Part shown: one piece after another, positions 7,626 through 15,939 of the stretch | How positions within the stretch are numbered: the stretch's first letter is position 1 | Layout: each line of letters starts with the position of its first letter | Assembly: GCA_012520355.1 (NCBI GenBank) | Contig: JAAYOK010000233.1 | Coordinates: 1-32,247 of the forward strand | Direction: 5' to 3' | Length of the DNA stretch: 32,247 nucleotides | DNA from: Bacillota bacterium | GTDB taxonomy: Bacteria; Bacillota; Limnochordia; Darwinibacteriales; Darwinibacteriaceae | The notes under the pieces: model-generated | Database searches by the model: none | Told to the model about the DNA's origin: nothing | The model's input: the letters and a program-made list of their open reading frames with translations, nothing else | Position numbers and translations under genes: made by a program

Positions 7626-8321
7626 ATGGGGGACAATCAGAGCATCGATCTGCAGCTGATCAGAAGGCTACGGGAAGGTGACGAGGAAGCTCGGGACAGC
7701 CTTGTTGTAAAGTATATACCCATGGTCAAATACATCATCCGCAACTACTACTCAGCCTTCCTTGACTTCGAGGACCTGTTACAGGAAGGACTCATTGGAC
7801 TTTTAAGTGCCATCGAGGAGTATAAGCCGGATGAATATGATGTGAAATTCAGCTCCTTTGCCTACATCTGCATTATTCGCCGAGTCTATAATGTCATTAA
7901 ACTAACAACGGGAAATAAACATCGTCTCTTAAATGAGGCTACATCTCTACAAACGCCTGTCGTTGCAGATGAATCCCGCTCCTTACTCGATCTAGTGGCT
8001 GCGGCTATTCCAGAGTTTGATCCAGAAGCTGTGTACGAAGACAAGTATGTGAGCGAAGTGATTGGTAAAGTACTGCAAAACCATCTCTCCATTTTGGAAT
8101 ACGCCGTCATCGTGCGTCTCCTACGGGGTTATACAGCCAGGGAAATTCAGGAAGAGATGGGGATTAGCCTAAAGGTCATCGATAATGCCCGCACCAGGGT
8201 GAAAAGCAAACTGCGGAGACTCCTTGACGAACATGGCTCCTTATTGAGCCCAGGGGTTCCCACCAATGTTCGCAAGCGGGAGGATCTCTATCTCCACCTA
8301 CCTGTTGGCCGGGGCTCCTGA
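7626..8321 (+). CDS. SigH-like RNA polymerase sigma factor (sigma-70 family)
   Basis: A 231-residue sigma factor that would direct RNA polymerase to alternative promoters. Region 2 spans about 20-105, with the core-binding segment FEDLLQEGLIGLLSAIEEY and the region 2.3/2.4 segment KFSSFAYICIIRRVYNVIK. Region 4 spans about 150-203, with the helix-turn-helix GYTAREIQEEMGISLKVIDNA. Region 3 is reduced to a linker. The pattern, including KHRLLNEATSL and a RSLLDLV stretch, resembles B. subtilis SigH. I start at ATG 7626, which follows AAGGAAGGTG; ATG 7590 in frame lacks a binding site. A tail of about 25 residues follows region 4. The location is not the usual sigH locus near secE/nusG/rplK, so this may be a paralogue. 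Its targets are unknown. Confidence 0.8.
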   Translation: MGDNQSIDLQLIRRLREGDEEARDSLVVKYIPMVKYIIRNYYSAFLDFEDLLQEGLIGLLSAIEEYKPDEYDVKFSSFAYICIIRRVYNVIKLTTGNKHRLLNEATSLQTPVVADESRSLLDLVAAAIPEFDPEAVYEDKYVSEVIGKVLQNHLSILEYAVIVRLLRGYTAREIQEEMGISLKVIDNARTRVKSKLRRLLDEHGSLLSPGVPTNVRKREDLYLHLPVGRGS

Positions 8322-8324
8322 CGG

Positions 8325-8353
8325 TTCTTTTTTCCTCCGGGATGTGGTACAAT
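8325..8353 (+). promoter_or_regulatory. Probable smc promoter with extended -10
   Basis: TGG-TACAAT (8345-8353) is an extended -10 element. The -35 position 17 bases upstream is a weak TTCTTT (8325-8330). The predicted start near 8360 leaves a short leader before the smc ribosome binding site. Confidence 0.45.
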
Positions 8354-8386
8354 AAGCAGGATGAGTACGATTCTTGGAGGAGTTTT

Positions 8387-11300
8387 ATGCGTCTTAAGCG
8401 CTTGGAAATACAAGGATTTAAGTCTTTTGCGCGCCCTGTCTGCCTCGATTTTGGTCCGGGGATTACCGCCATTGTAGGACCGAATGGTAGTGGCAAGAGC
8501 AATATCTCTGACGCCTTACGCTGGGTGATGGGTGAACAAAGCGCAAAAAGCCTTCGTGGTCAGAAGATGGAGGATGTGATTTTCGCCGGTTCGGAAGGCA
8601 AAAAAGCGCTGGGTATGGCAGAAGTTCAGTTGACACTGGATAACTCCACAGGTTTTTTTCCCTTAGACTATGCTGAAGTAACAGTAAGCAGGCGTGTCTA
8701 TCGTTCGGGTGAAAGTGAGTTTTACATAAATAAGCAAAATTGTCGTTTGCGGGATATTCACGATCTCTTTACAGACACAGGTTTAGGCCGCGAGGGCTAT
8801 TCCATCATTGGACAAGGTCAAATCGATTCTGTCTTGAGTGTGCGTTCTGAGGATCGCCGTGTTTTGCTGGAAGAAACGGCAGGTATCGTGAAGTATAGGC
8901 AGCGCAAAGAGCAAGCGCTACGGAAATTGGATGAAACCAGCGTCGACTTGCTCCGAGTGACCGATATTCTCCATGAGCTGCAAAGCCAACTTGGTCCCTT
9001 GAGTGAACAGGCGGAGCAAGCCAAGCTCTACCTGGGCCTAGCAGATCGTTTGCAAGGGGCTGAACTGGACTATTACTCCTTGAGTTGGCGAGGGATTGAT
9101 GCTAAGTTTGTTCAGAGTGAAGAGATGCTAAAGAAGCTCAGGGATGAGTACGAGGCTCATCAAGAGGGTTTGGCTCAAACCGCGGCCAAGCAAGAACATC
9201 TGACCGAAGCCATGGCGAAGCTCGAAGCCAACATTGAGGAGCATCAGGCTGAACTAAATAGGCTCAATGAGGAATATAATCAAGGCTTGCATCGCATTGA
9301 GCTTTATGAAGAGCGAATCCGAAACCACGAGGCCCGTAGTGAACAACTGACGGGTTTGTTGCGCGCCAAAGAGGAGGAACTCAAGCTTTTTGCCCATGAA
9401 GACGGTGGACTGGCCCAGGAGATAGAAACTCTCCAGGAGCAGATTCGAGTTCAGGAGGATGCAATCCGCCAACATCAACTACATCTGGAAGAGTTGCAGC
9501 AAAGCCAGCGCCATGCCCAGAGTAAAGTCAATCAACTCAAGGATGACTTCTTTGAGTTCATGCGTGAACTCGCTGATAAGCGCAATTTCCAGCGGGGTTT
9601 CGCGGAGCGAAAACAGAACTTACTAGCCCAGATTGCCGCAAGCGAAAAAGAACTCACAAGCTTAGCGGACTCCCGCCTAGTGAGTGACGAGGTGATACGA
9701 ACATATCAGTTGCGCTACAAGGAGCTCGGAGAACGCCTGGAGCAGCAAGAAGCCCAGGAGGTTGAGATTCTAGAGAAACTCGAAGCCATGAAACCATCTC
9801 TAGTCGAGGTTCAACAGGAACTACGGAGAAAAGAAGGGGAGCTCGCCCAAGTTCGCTCCAGGCTCAAGACCTTGCAGGAACTAGAAGAAGGGTACGAAGG
9901 TTACGCTTTCGGTGTCAGGCGGATTATGCAACATGCTGAGATGTCGCGGTTGGTTTTGGGCACGGTGGCTGATGTGGTGACTGTACCTCAGGGATTGGAA
10001 ACAGCCTACGAAGTGGCCTTGGGATCTAGTCTGCAAAACCTTTTGACCACTGGCGAAGAGGATGCAAAGAGGATTATTCACTGGCTCCGCAAGGTGCAAG
10101 GTGGTAGGGTCACCATCCTTCCCTTAGATGCAGTGCGAGGGGTGGAGTTTTCCCGAGAAAGCAAACGTCTTTTGGAGCAAGAGGGAGTCCTCGGTACAGG
10201 CCTGGATCTTTTGACCTTTGGGGAGCAATATCGGCCTGCTATCGCTTCTCTTCTAGGCCGAGTGGTGATCACCGAAGATCTCGATGTAGCCTTGGCTTTA
10301 AAACGCAGACTAAGGCAGTTCTCGCGGATTGTGACCCGTGATGGTTCTGTCGTTTTTCCCAGTGGGGCCATGACGGGTGGTAGTATCAATAGTCGAACAT
10401 CAGGGCTTTTGGCCCGTAAAGGACAGCTCCTACAATTAGAGGAAGAAGCCGTACAGCTTGGCGCAGAGGTCAAGGCCAAAGCAGAACAGGTCGCACGTCT
10501 GACCGAGTCCATTGCCCAATCAGAAGAAGAGTTGTCTGGCTTGAGAAACGCTGGGGTTGAAACCCGATTTGCGGCCCAAAAGGTGGAGCAGGACCTGCAT
10601 CATGCCCTAGAGCAGCAAGAGAACAGGCGGCGTTTGATCCAGGAACTGGAAGGAAAGAGGCAGGATGTGGAGGTCCTCCTGGAAAACCTGGCAGCAGAAG
10701 GGGAAGTGGCTGCTGCTGGAGTCTTGGCCTTGGAGCAAGAAGAAGTTTTGCGCCGGGAACAGATCCGTGAGCAAGAAACGGCCTTAGCTGAACTGGCCGA
10801 GGCTTTGGAAGAAAGCTCCTTGAAGCAGACGGAAAAGCACGTAGAATTGGCTGAACTGAAAGGGAGTCTGGAGAATCAGAGAATTCTCCTGGCAAACCTG
10901 GAGCAAAAGAAGCTATCTGCCCGAAGAGAGCAAAAGGCCGCCCAAGAAGAGCTTCAGAGTCTGGCTTTGGCCCGGAGCGAAAATGAAGAGCAGATTGTGA
11001 GAACCCAGGCAGCCAACGAAAGCAATCGGAGGCAAAAAGGCGAAGTGCAAAGGATTTTGGATGAGGAGAAACAAGTACGCCTGGAACTTCAAAAGGAGCT
11101 GGCAGCCCTGGGGGCAGAACGAATCCAGGTGGAAAAGGAACAGCTCAAACGGGAACGTGCACTATATAAAAGCGAAGTGGAACAGGAACAGTTAGAGCGT
11201 GAAAGGGAACAGATTCTCTCGGTGCTTGCAGAGCAAAACGTGACCTTAGAGAGCATTCTACAAAGGGATGTCACAGCCAAGGAAAGCACCCTAAAGCGTA

Positions 11301-11926
11301 CCATCGCAGAACTGCGGAATGAAATCAAAGAACTGGGTTTGGTGAACCCAGGCGCAACACAAGAATACGAGCGTGTCTTGGAACGCTGCTCCTTCTTGGA
11401 AATCCAACTTCAGGATCTAAACGAAGCCCGAGAAGGGTTACAAGATGTGATTAACGAAATGGATAAACTCTGCCGGACGAAACTTTGGGATGTCTTCCGG
11501 AAGGTACAGGTAGAGTTTGAGACGATCTTTAGTCAACTCTTCTTGGGAGGTCGGGCAGAACTGGTCCTAACGGACCCTGAGTCGATTCTCACTACTGGCA
11601 TCGACATTATGGCCAGACCCCCCGGTAAGAAACTCCAAAACCTCCTCTTGCTTTCAGGTGGCGAGCGGGCTTTAACCGCGATTGCCCTTCTCTTTGCGAT
11701 TCGGAAGGTGCAGCCAACTCCCTTTTGGGTTCTTGATGAGATTGATGCAGCCTTGGATGAGAGCAATTTAGGGCGTTTTGTGGAGTTGATGGAGGAGTTT
11801 GCCGAAGAGACGCAGTTTCTGGTGGTCACCCACCGGCCCCGGACGATGGAAGCCGCAGATACCCTCTATGGGGTCACCATGGGCGACGATGGGTTTTCTC
11901 AGATTATATCAGTGGCATTGAACTAA
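8387..11926 (+). CDS. smc: Chromosome partition protein SMC
   Basis: SMC is the ATPase of the bacterial condensin (with ScpA and ScpB) that loads near the origin and compacts chromosomes. The 1179 residues show the full architecture: Walker A GPNGSGKS (31-38), a long Glu/Gln-rich coiled coil, a hinge at about 505-665 (VLGTVADVVTVPQG, GSSLQNLLTTGEEDAK, MTGGSINSR), the returning coiled coil, the ABC signature LSGGERAL (about 1089-1096) and Walker B WVLDEIDAALD with E1118. The ATG at 8387 follows TTGGAGGAG; an in-frame ATG at 8342 adds non-family residues that overlap the probable promoter. It is followed by ftsY, a common order. Length is typical. Confidence 0.97.
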   Translation: MRLKRLEIQGFKSFARPVCLDFGPGITAIVGPNGSGKSNISDALRWVMGEQSAKSLRGQKMEDVIFAGSEGKKALGMAEVQLTLDNSTGFFPLDYAEVTVSRRVYRSGESEFYINKQNCRLRDIHDLFTDTGLGREGYSIIGQGQIDSVLSVRSEDRRVLLEETAGIVKYRQRKEQALRKLDETSVDLLRVTDILHELQSQLGPLSEQAEQAKLYLGLADRLQGAELDYYSLSWRGIDAKFVQSEEMLKKLRDEYEAHQEGLAQTAAKQEHLTEAMAKLEANIEEHQAELNRLNEEYNQGLHRIELYEERIRNHEARSEQLTGLLRAKEEELKLFAHEDGGLAQEIETLQEQIRVQEDAIRQHQLHLEELQQSQRHAQSKVNQLKDDFFEFMRELADKRNFQRGFAERKQNLLAQIAASEKELTSLADSRLVSDEVIRTYQLRYKELGERLEQQEAQEVEILEKLEAMKPSLVEVQQELRRKEGELAQVRSRLKTLQELEEGYEGYAFGVRRIMQHAEMSRLVLGTVADVVTVPQGLETAYEVALGSSLQNLLTTGEEDAKRIIHWLRKVQGGRVTILPLDAVRGVEFSRESKRLLEQEGVLGTGLDLLTFGEQYRPAIASLLGRVVITEDLDVALALKRRLRQFSRIVTRDGSVVFPSGAMTGGSINSRTSGLLARKGQLLQLEEEAVQLGAEVKAKAEQVARLTESIAQSEEELSGLRNAGVETRFAAQKVEQDLHHALEQQENRRRLIQELEGKRQDVEVLLENLAAEGEVAAAGVLALEQEEVLRREQIREQETALAELAEALEESSLKQTEKHVELAELKGSLENQRILLANLEQKKLSARREQKAAQEELQSLALARSENEEQIVRTQAANESNRRQKGEVQRILDEEKQVRLELQKELAALGAERIQVEKEQLKRERALYKSEVEQEQLEREREQILSVLAEQNVTLESILQRDVTAKESTLKRTIAELRNEIKELGLVNPGATQEYERVLERCSFLEIQLQDLNEAREGLQDVINEMDKLCRTKLWDVFRKVQVEFETIFSQLFLGGRAELVLTDPESILTTGIDIMARPPGKKLQNLLLLSGGERALTAIALLFAIRKVQPTPFWVLDEIDAALDESNLGRFVELMEEFAEETQFLVVTHRPRTMEAADTLYGVTMGDDGFSQIISVALN

Positions 11927-11939
11927 GGAGGCTAGAATC

Positions 11940-13061
11940 TTGTTTTGGAAAAAACTATTTGGTGGTAAAAAAGAGTCGGAACAAGTCAAGGAAAAGGTAG
12001 AACTGGAACAAGAAGTAAAGGAGGATCCAGAGGAGGAGCCCGGGGAAGAACCTAGGGACGAACCCAAAGGGAGACTACAGAAAGCCCCTAAGGAGGAACT
12101 ACCGGAAGATCCTAAGGAGAAAGAACGGGGCTTTTTCAAGCGCTTAGTAAGCGGCCTGGAAAAAACAAAACAAGGCTTTGTGGACAAAGTCGAGGGAATT
12201 ATGACGGGGCGCAAAGTGGATGAGGAACTCTTTGAGGAGCTCGAGGAGGCCCTAATTCAAGCCGATTGTGGTGTGGAGACTTCTGTCTACTTGGTTGACC
12301 AGTTAAGGGAACGCTCTCGGGCTGAGAAGATCACAGAATCAGAGAAACTTAAAGAGGTCCTGGTGGAAGAGATCGTTGCTATCTTACAGAAAAACGCCGC
12401 CCCCTTGCAGACACCCCAGGAGACTCCCTACGTCATTATGGTGGTTGGGGTGAATGGTGCAGGGAAGACCACAACCATTGGTAAGCTCGCTTACCGTTTT
12501 AAACAAGAAGGAGCCCGGGTGCTCTTGGCCGCGGGGGATACCTTTAGGGCCGGGGCCATTGAGCAACTGGAAGTCTGGGCAAATCGGGTAGGAGTTGACC
12601 TGATCAAACACAAAGAGGGATCCGATCCTGCAGCTGTGGCCTATGATGCGGTCAATGCAGCCAAGGCCAGAAAAACCGATGTCTTAATTCTCGATACCGC
12701 AGGCCGCTTGCAGACCAAGGTTAACTTAATGGCGGAGCTTGGCAAGGTTCATCGAGTGGTTCAGCGAGAACTAGGGCGTGACCTAGATGAGATTCTCTTG
12801 GTTGTAGATGCTACCACGGGGCAAAACGCCATCTCTCAGGCCAAGACCTTTGGTGAAGCTGTACCCATCACAGGGATCGCCTTAACGAAATTAGATGGTA
12901 CCGCCAAGGGCGGCATCGTCTTGGCTATAGCCAATGAACTGGATTTGGCTGTGAAACTGGTTGGCGTTGGGGAACAGTACGAAGACTTACAGGACTTTGA
13001 CCCTAATACCTTTGCCAATGCGCTTTTTGGCCGTCAAGAGAAAACACTTGACAAGGCCTGA
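11940..13061 (+). CDS. ftsY: Signal recognition particle receptor FtsY
   Basis: FtsY is the membrane-associated GTPase that receives Ffh-bound ribosomes for co-translational insertion. The TTG start at 11940 lies 8 bases after AAGGAGG (11925-11931) and gives MFWKKLFGGKK, an amphipathic N-terminus. Residues about 12-62 form a Glu/Pro/Lys-rich acidic A region. The N domain follows at about 65-155 and the G domain to the end, with G1 GVNGAGKT (170-177), DTFRAGA, DTAGR and TKLDGTAKGG. The 373 residues are longer than minimal FtsY because of the acidic region. The last codons contain the -35 box of the ylxM-ffh promoter. Confidence 0.96.
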   Translation: MFWKKLFGGKKESEQVKEKVELEQEVKEDPEEEPGEEPRDEPKGRLQKAPKEELPEDPKEKERGFFKRLVSGLEKTKQGFVDKVEGIMTGRKVDEELFEELEEALIQADCGVETSVYLVDQLRERSRAEKITESEKLKEVLVEEIVAILQKNAAPLQTPQETPYVIMVVGVNGAGKTTTIGKLAYRFKQEGARVLLAAGDTFRAGAIEQLEVWANRVGVDLIKHKEGSDPAAVAYDAVNAAKARKTDVLILDTAGRLQTKVNLMAELGKVHRVVQRELGRDLDEILLVVDATTGQNAISQAKTFGEAVPITGIALTKLDGTAKGGIVLAIANELDLAVKLVGVGEQYEDLQDFDPNTFANALFGRQEKTLDKA

Positions 13062-13076
13062 TTCCCTGATTATACT
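13048..13076 (+). promoter_or_regulatory. Consensus SigA promoter inside the ftsY 3' end
   Basis: A perfect TTGACA (13048-13053) and TATACT (13071-13076) are spaced by 17 bases. The -35 box lies in the last ftsY codons and the -10 box just after its stop. The predicted start near 13083 would transcribe ylxM-ffh and probably the ribosomal genes up to the terminator at 17056. Confidence 0.8.
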
Positions 13077-13120
13077 TAGTGGGTGTAAAGGAATAGGGCT
13101 TAACAGCAATAGGAGACAAT

Positions 13121-13474
13121 ATGGAAAACACACTTCGCATGGCTTTGCTTTTTGACTTCTATGGTCCCTTACTAACAGAGCGCCAGGCCCATGTCTTCCA
13201 AATGTACTTTCACGAAGACTTGTCTTTAGGCGAAGTTGGTGAGGAGCTCGATGTATCTCGACAGGCCATCTATGATATTTTGAAGCGTTCAGGCACCCTC
13301 CTTGAGGACTTCGAGAGCAAGCTGGGCTTGGTGGCAAAGCATCAGGAACGACAGCGCCTCTACGATGAGGCCTTAGCCCTCATCGAATTATGTCGTACCG
13401 CGGATTTAAAGGATCGCGACCAGTATTTGACTGAGCTCGCAGAAACGATCAAACAGGCGCAAAGACAAGGTTAG
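13121..13474 (+). CDS. ylxM: YlxM/P13 family SRP-associated HTH protein
   Basis: A 117-residue member of the UPF0122 family, which sits beside ffh in many Gram-positive bacteria and modulates the signal recognition particle in streptococci. It has a sigma-region-4-like helix-turn-helix at about 18-58 (LTERQAHVFQMYFHEDLS, VSRQAIYDILKR) and a basic/acidic helical tail. The ATG follows AGGAGAC (13111-13117) at a normal spacing. It is the first gene after the consensus promoter and lies 11 bases before ffh. The helix-turn-helix resembles a sigma factor, but with no region 2 it is not one. Confidence 0.9.
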   Translation: MENTLRMALLFDFYGPLLTERQAHVFQMYFHEDLSLGEVGEELDVSRQAIYDILKRSGTLLEDFESKLGLVAKHQERQRLYDEALALIELCRTADLKDRDQYLTELAETIKQAQRQG

Positions 13475-13485
13475 GAGGGACGTAC

Positions 13486-14835
13486 ATGGCTTTTCAAAAC
13501 TTATCATCCCGCCTGCAGGAAACAATGCGCAAACTGAGGGGTAAGGGGAGACTCAGCGAGAAAGACGTCGATGAGGTAATGCGGGACATTCGTCTTGCTC
13601 TCTTGGAAGCAGACGTCAACTACAAGGTAGTAAAAGACTTTATCGCCCATGTGAAGGAGCGGGCTACAGGGCATGATGTCCTGAGTAGCCTCACACCCGG
13701 CCAGCAAGTGATTCGCATCGTCAACGAGGAGTTAACCACTTTGATGGGCGGAACCCAGGCTAAGTTGACTTTGGCCGCCAAACCACCCAGTGTCATTATG
13801 ATGGTGGGCTTGCAGGGTGCTGGAAAGACCACCACCACAGGTAAGCTTGCTCGGATGCTCAGAGCCCAAGGGCACCGTCCCTTATTGGTGGCTTGTGACA
13901 TTTACCGTCCCGCAGCCATTAAGCAGCTTCAAACCCTTGGTGAGCAACTGGAATTACCGGTCTTTAGTATGGGGGAGCAAAACCCCGTTGATATCTCCAA
14001 GGCCGCTTATGCACATGCCCAAAGTCATAATAATGATGTTGTCTTAATTGATACGGCTGGACGCCTCCATGTGGATGCGGAGCTCATGGAAGAACTTGTG
14101 AACATTAAAGAAGCGGTGAATCCATCAGAAATCTTATTGGTTGTAGATGCTATGACGGGTCAAGACGCTGTGAATGTGGCTCAGAGCTTTAATGAGCAGT
14201 TGGAGCTCGGCGGAGTAATCTTAACCAAGCTCGACGGCGATGCTAGGGGTGGGGCCGCACTATCTGTTAAGACAGTGACGGGCAAACCCATCAAGTATAT
14301 TGGTGTCAGTGAGAAAATGGATGGCTTAGAACCATTCCATCCTGATCGAATGGCCTCCCGGATTTTGGGTATGGGTGATATGCTAACACTGATTGAAAAG
14401 GCAGCCTCTGCAGTGGATGAGGAAAAAGCAGAGAAAATGGCTGCCAAACTCAGAGAAGCAGAGTTCACGTTGGAGGATTTCCAAGAACAACTCAGCCAGA
14501 TGAAGGAAATGGGTCCCATTGATCAACTGATTGGCATGATTCCCGGCTTAAGTGGTGCGAAACAGCTCCAAAATCTCGAAGTAGATGAATCCCATTTCAA
14601 GAGAATTGAAGCGATTATTCAATCCATGACCCCCGAAGAGCGGCGCAGGCCAGAGATTATTGGAGGATCAAGGCGTAAGCGCATTGCTGCTGGATCAGGA
14701 ACCCGCATTCAAGATGTGAACCGCTTGCTCAAGCAATTTAGTCAGACCAAACAAATGCTAAAACAGTTTTCTGGCAACCCTAAGGGTAGACCGAAGGGGC
14801 GCAGAAAGAAGGGAATGTTTTCCCTGTTTCAATAG
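13486..14835 (+). CDS. ffh: Signal recognition particle protein Ffh
   Basis: Ffh binds signal sequences and 4.5S/6S SRP RNA and docks on FtsY. The 449 residues comprise the N domain (1-90), the G domain with G1 GLQGAGKT (108-115), DIYRPAA, DTAGRLH and TKLDGDARGG, and a methionine-rich M domain from about 305. The M domain contains the RNA-binding segment RRKRIAAGSGT and ends in a basic tail (KGRPKGRRKKG). TAGGAGGGA precedes the ATG. Both SRP GTPases, Ffh and FtsY, lie in this window. No SRP RNA gene was recognised here. Confidence 0.97.
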   Translation: MAFQNLSSRLQETMRKLRGKGRLSEKDVDEVMRDIRLALLEADVNYKVVKDFIAHVKERATGHDVLSSLTPGQQVIRIVNEELTTLMGGTQAKLTLAAKPPSVIMMVGLQGAGKTTTTGKLARMLRAQGHRPLLVACDIYRPAAIKQLQTLGEQLELPVFSMGEQNPVDISKAAYAHAQSHNNDVVLIDTAGRLHVDAELMEELVNIKEAVNPSEILLVVDAMTGQDAVNVAQSFNEQLELGGVILTKLDGDARGGAALSVKTVTGKPIKYIGVSEKMDGLEPFHPDRMASRILGMGDMLTLIEKAASAVDEEKAEKMAAKLREAEFTLEDFQEQLSQMKEMGPIDQLIGMIPGLSGAKQLQNLEVDESHFKRIEAIIQSMTPEERRRPEIIGGSRRKRIAAGSGTRIQDVNRLLKQFSQTKQMLKQFSGNPKGRPKGRRKKGMFSLFQ

Positions 14836-14880
14836 AGTTTTTTCGTTTTCATGAGTAATCTTGGCAGGAGGTGAGAATAG

Positions 14881-15153
14881 ATGGCAGTGAAAATTCGTCT
14901 TAAGAGAATGGGAGCTAAGAAAAGACCCTTCTACAGACTGGTTGTAGCAGATTCCAGAGCCGCACGTGATGGTGCTTTCATTGATACCCTAGGTTTCTAC
15001 AATCCTATCGCGGATCCCGTGGAACTGAAGATCGATGAGGAAAAGGCACTTGATTGGCTCCAAAAAGGTGCGCAACCATCCGATACAGCAAAATCGCTGT
15101 TAAAGAAGAGCGGAGTTATGGACAAATTTGCCGCATCCCGTAAACAAGGATAG
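14881..15153 (+). CDS. rpsP: 30S ribosomal protein S16
   Basis: A 90-residue S16, a small-subunit protein needed for 30S assembly. The opening [19 protein letters not shown] and the segment [21 protein letters not shown] are family-defining. A strong GGAGGTGA precedes the ATG. It heads the usual rpsP-khpA-rimM-trmD-rplS group. No terminator or clear promoter lies in the 45 bases after ffh, so it is probably cotranscribed with ffh. Confidence 0.97.
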   Translation: MAVKIRLKRMGAKKRPFYRLVVADSRAARDGAFIDTLGFYNPIADPVELKIDEEKALDWLQKGAQPSDTAKSLLKKSGVMDKFAASRKQG

Positions 15154-15164
15154 GGGGTGTTTGT

Positions 15165-15401
15165 GTGAAGAGCCTAGTAGAATTTATTGGGAAGTCTCTA
15201 GCAGATAACCCAGATCAAGTTGTGGTAGAAGCTCAGGATAAGGGGCACGAAACAGTCTACACCATGTATGTGGCACCTGAAGATATGGGGCGCCTGATCG
15301 GGAAGGGTGGCCGGATTGCCAAGGCTATTCGTACCGTGGTGAAGGCTTCCGCGATCAAATCAGGAGTTCAAGTCCACGTGGAGATCGATGAACGAGCTTA
15401 A
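15165..15401 (+). CDS. khpA: KH-domain RNA-binding protein KhpA (YlqC)
   Basis: A 78-residue single KH domain protein with the GKGG loop (46-49) followed by RIAKAIRTVVKA, typical of the KhpA/YlqC family. In streptococci and relatives KhpA pairs with KhpB (Jag) as an RNA chaperone affecting cell elongation. The GTG at 15165 follows AGGGGGTG. Its end overlaps rimM by 14 bases, so the two are probably translationally coupled. The partner khpB is not in this window. Confidence 0.93.
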   Translation: MKSLVEFIGKSLADNPDQVVVEAQDKGHETVYTMYVAPEDMGRLIGKGGRIAKAIRTVVKASAIKSGVQVHVEIDERA

Positions 15402-15924
15402 GTGGATTGTCGTTGGCGAAGTTGTATCTACACAGGGTAATCAAGGTGAAATCAAGGTAATCCCACATACAGAGTTTCCGGAACGGTTTTATACCATGGA
15501 AAAGCTACACCTGTTTCGAGGGGATGACCGAGAGCCTTCTGGCACCTATGCTGTAGAAGGTTGCCGCGAGCACAAAGGAGCTCTGATTCTGAAACTTGTG
15601 GATGTTGATAGCATTTCTGAAGCAGAAAAGCTGCGCAAGATGTTAATCAAAGTCCCCGTGGATGAATTGATGCCCTTACCGCCTGGTCGTCATTATATTT
15701 TCCAGATTATTGGGCTAGAAGCCCGGACAAGTTCAGGCCAGAAACTCGGAGTGATTACCGATGTTTTACAAACCGGTGCGAACGATGTCTATGTGATTAA
15801 GCCTGATGTTGGAGTGACCAAGCTCAAGGAGATCTTAATTCCAGTTGTGCCCCATGTGGTACTAGAGATTAGGCCTGACGATGGGTATGTTCTGATTGAA
15901 TTACTCGAAGGCTTGCTGGACTGA
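15388..15924 (+). CDS. rimM: Ribosome maturation factor RimM
   Basis: RimM assists 30S maturation by acting on S19 and the 16S rRNA 3' domain. The 178 residues show an N-terminal beta-barrel (VVGEVVSTQGNQGEIKVIPHTEFPERF cut into its G-x-x-G core) and a C-terminal PRC-barrel domain (about 100-175, with GVITDVLQTGANDVYVIK). The ATG lies inside the khpA end in another frame. A weak GTGGAG precedes it, as expected for a coupled start. It is followed by trmD, the normal partner. Confidence 0.94.
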   Translation: MNELKWIVVGEVVSTQGNQGEIKVIPHTEFPERFYTMEKLHLFRGDDREPSGTYAVEGCREHKGALILKLVDVDSISEAEKLRKMLIKVPVDELMPLPPGRHYIFQIIGLEARTSSGQKLGVITDVLQTGANDVYVIKPDVGVTKLKEILIPVVPHVVLEIRPDDGYVLIELLEGLLD

Positions 15925-15939
15925 ATCTGGAGGTACAAC

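Noticed and set aside
8322-8345. T-rich stretch after the sigma gene as a terminator
   Set aside because: No complementary stem precedes the T run at 8328-8333.
11909-12214. Minus-strand Ser/Gly-rich 101-codon frame opposite ftsY
   Set aside because: It is the reverse complement of the low-complexity acidic region of ftsY, has no family-like sequence and no plausible gene context.
14813-14845. GGGAA/TTCCC stem at the end of ffh plus a later T run as a terminator
   Set aside because: The 5-bp stem lies within codons and the T run begins more than ten bases later, so the parts do not form a standard terminator.
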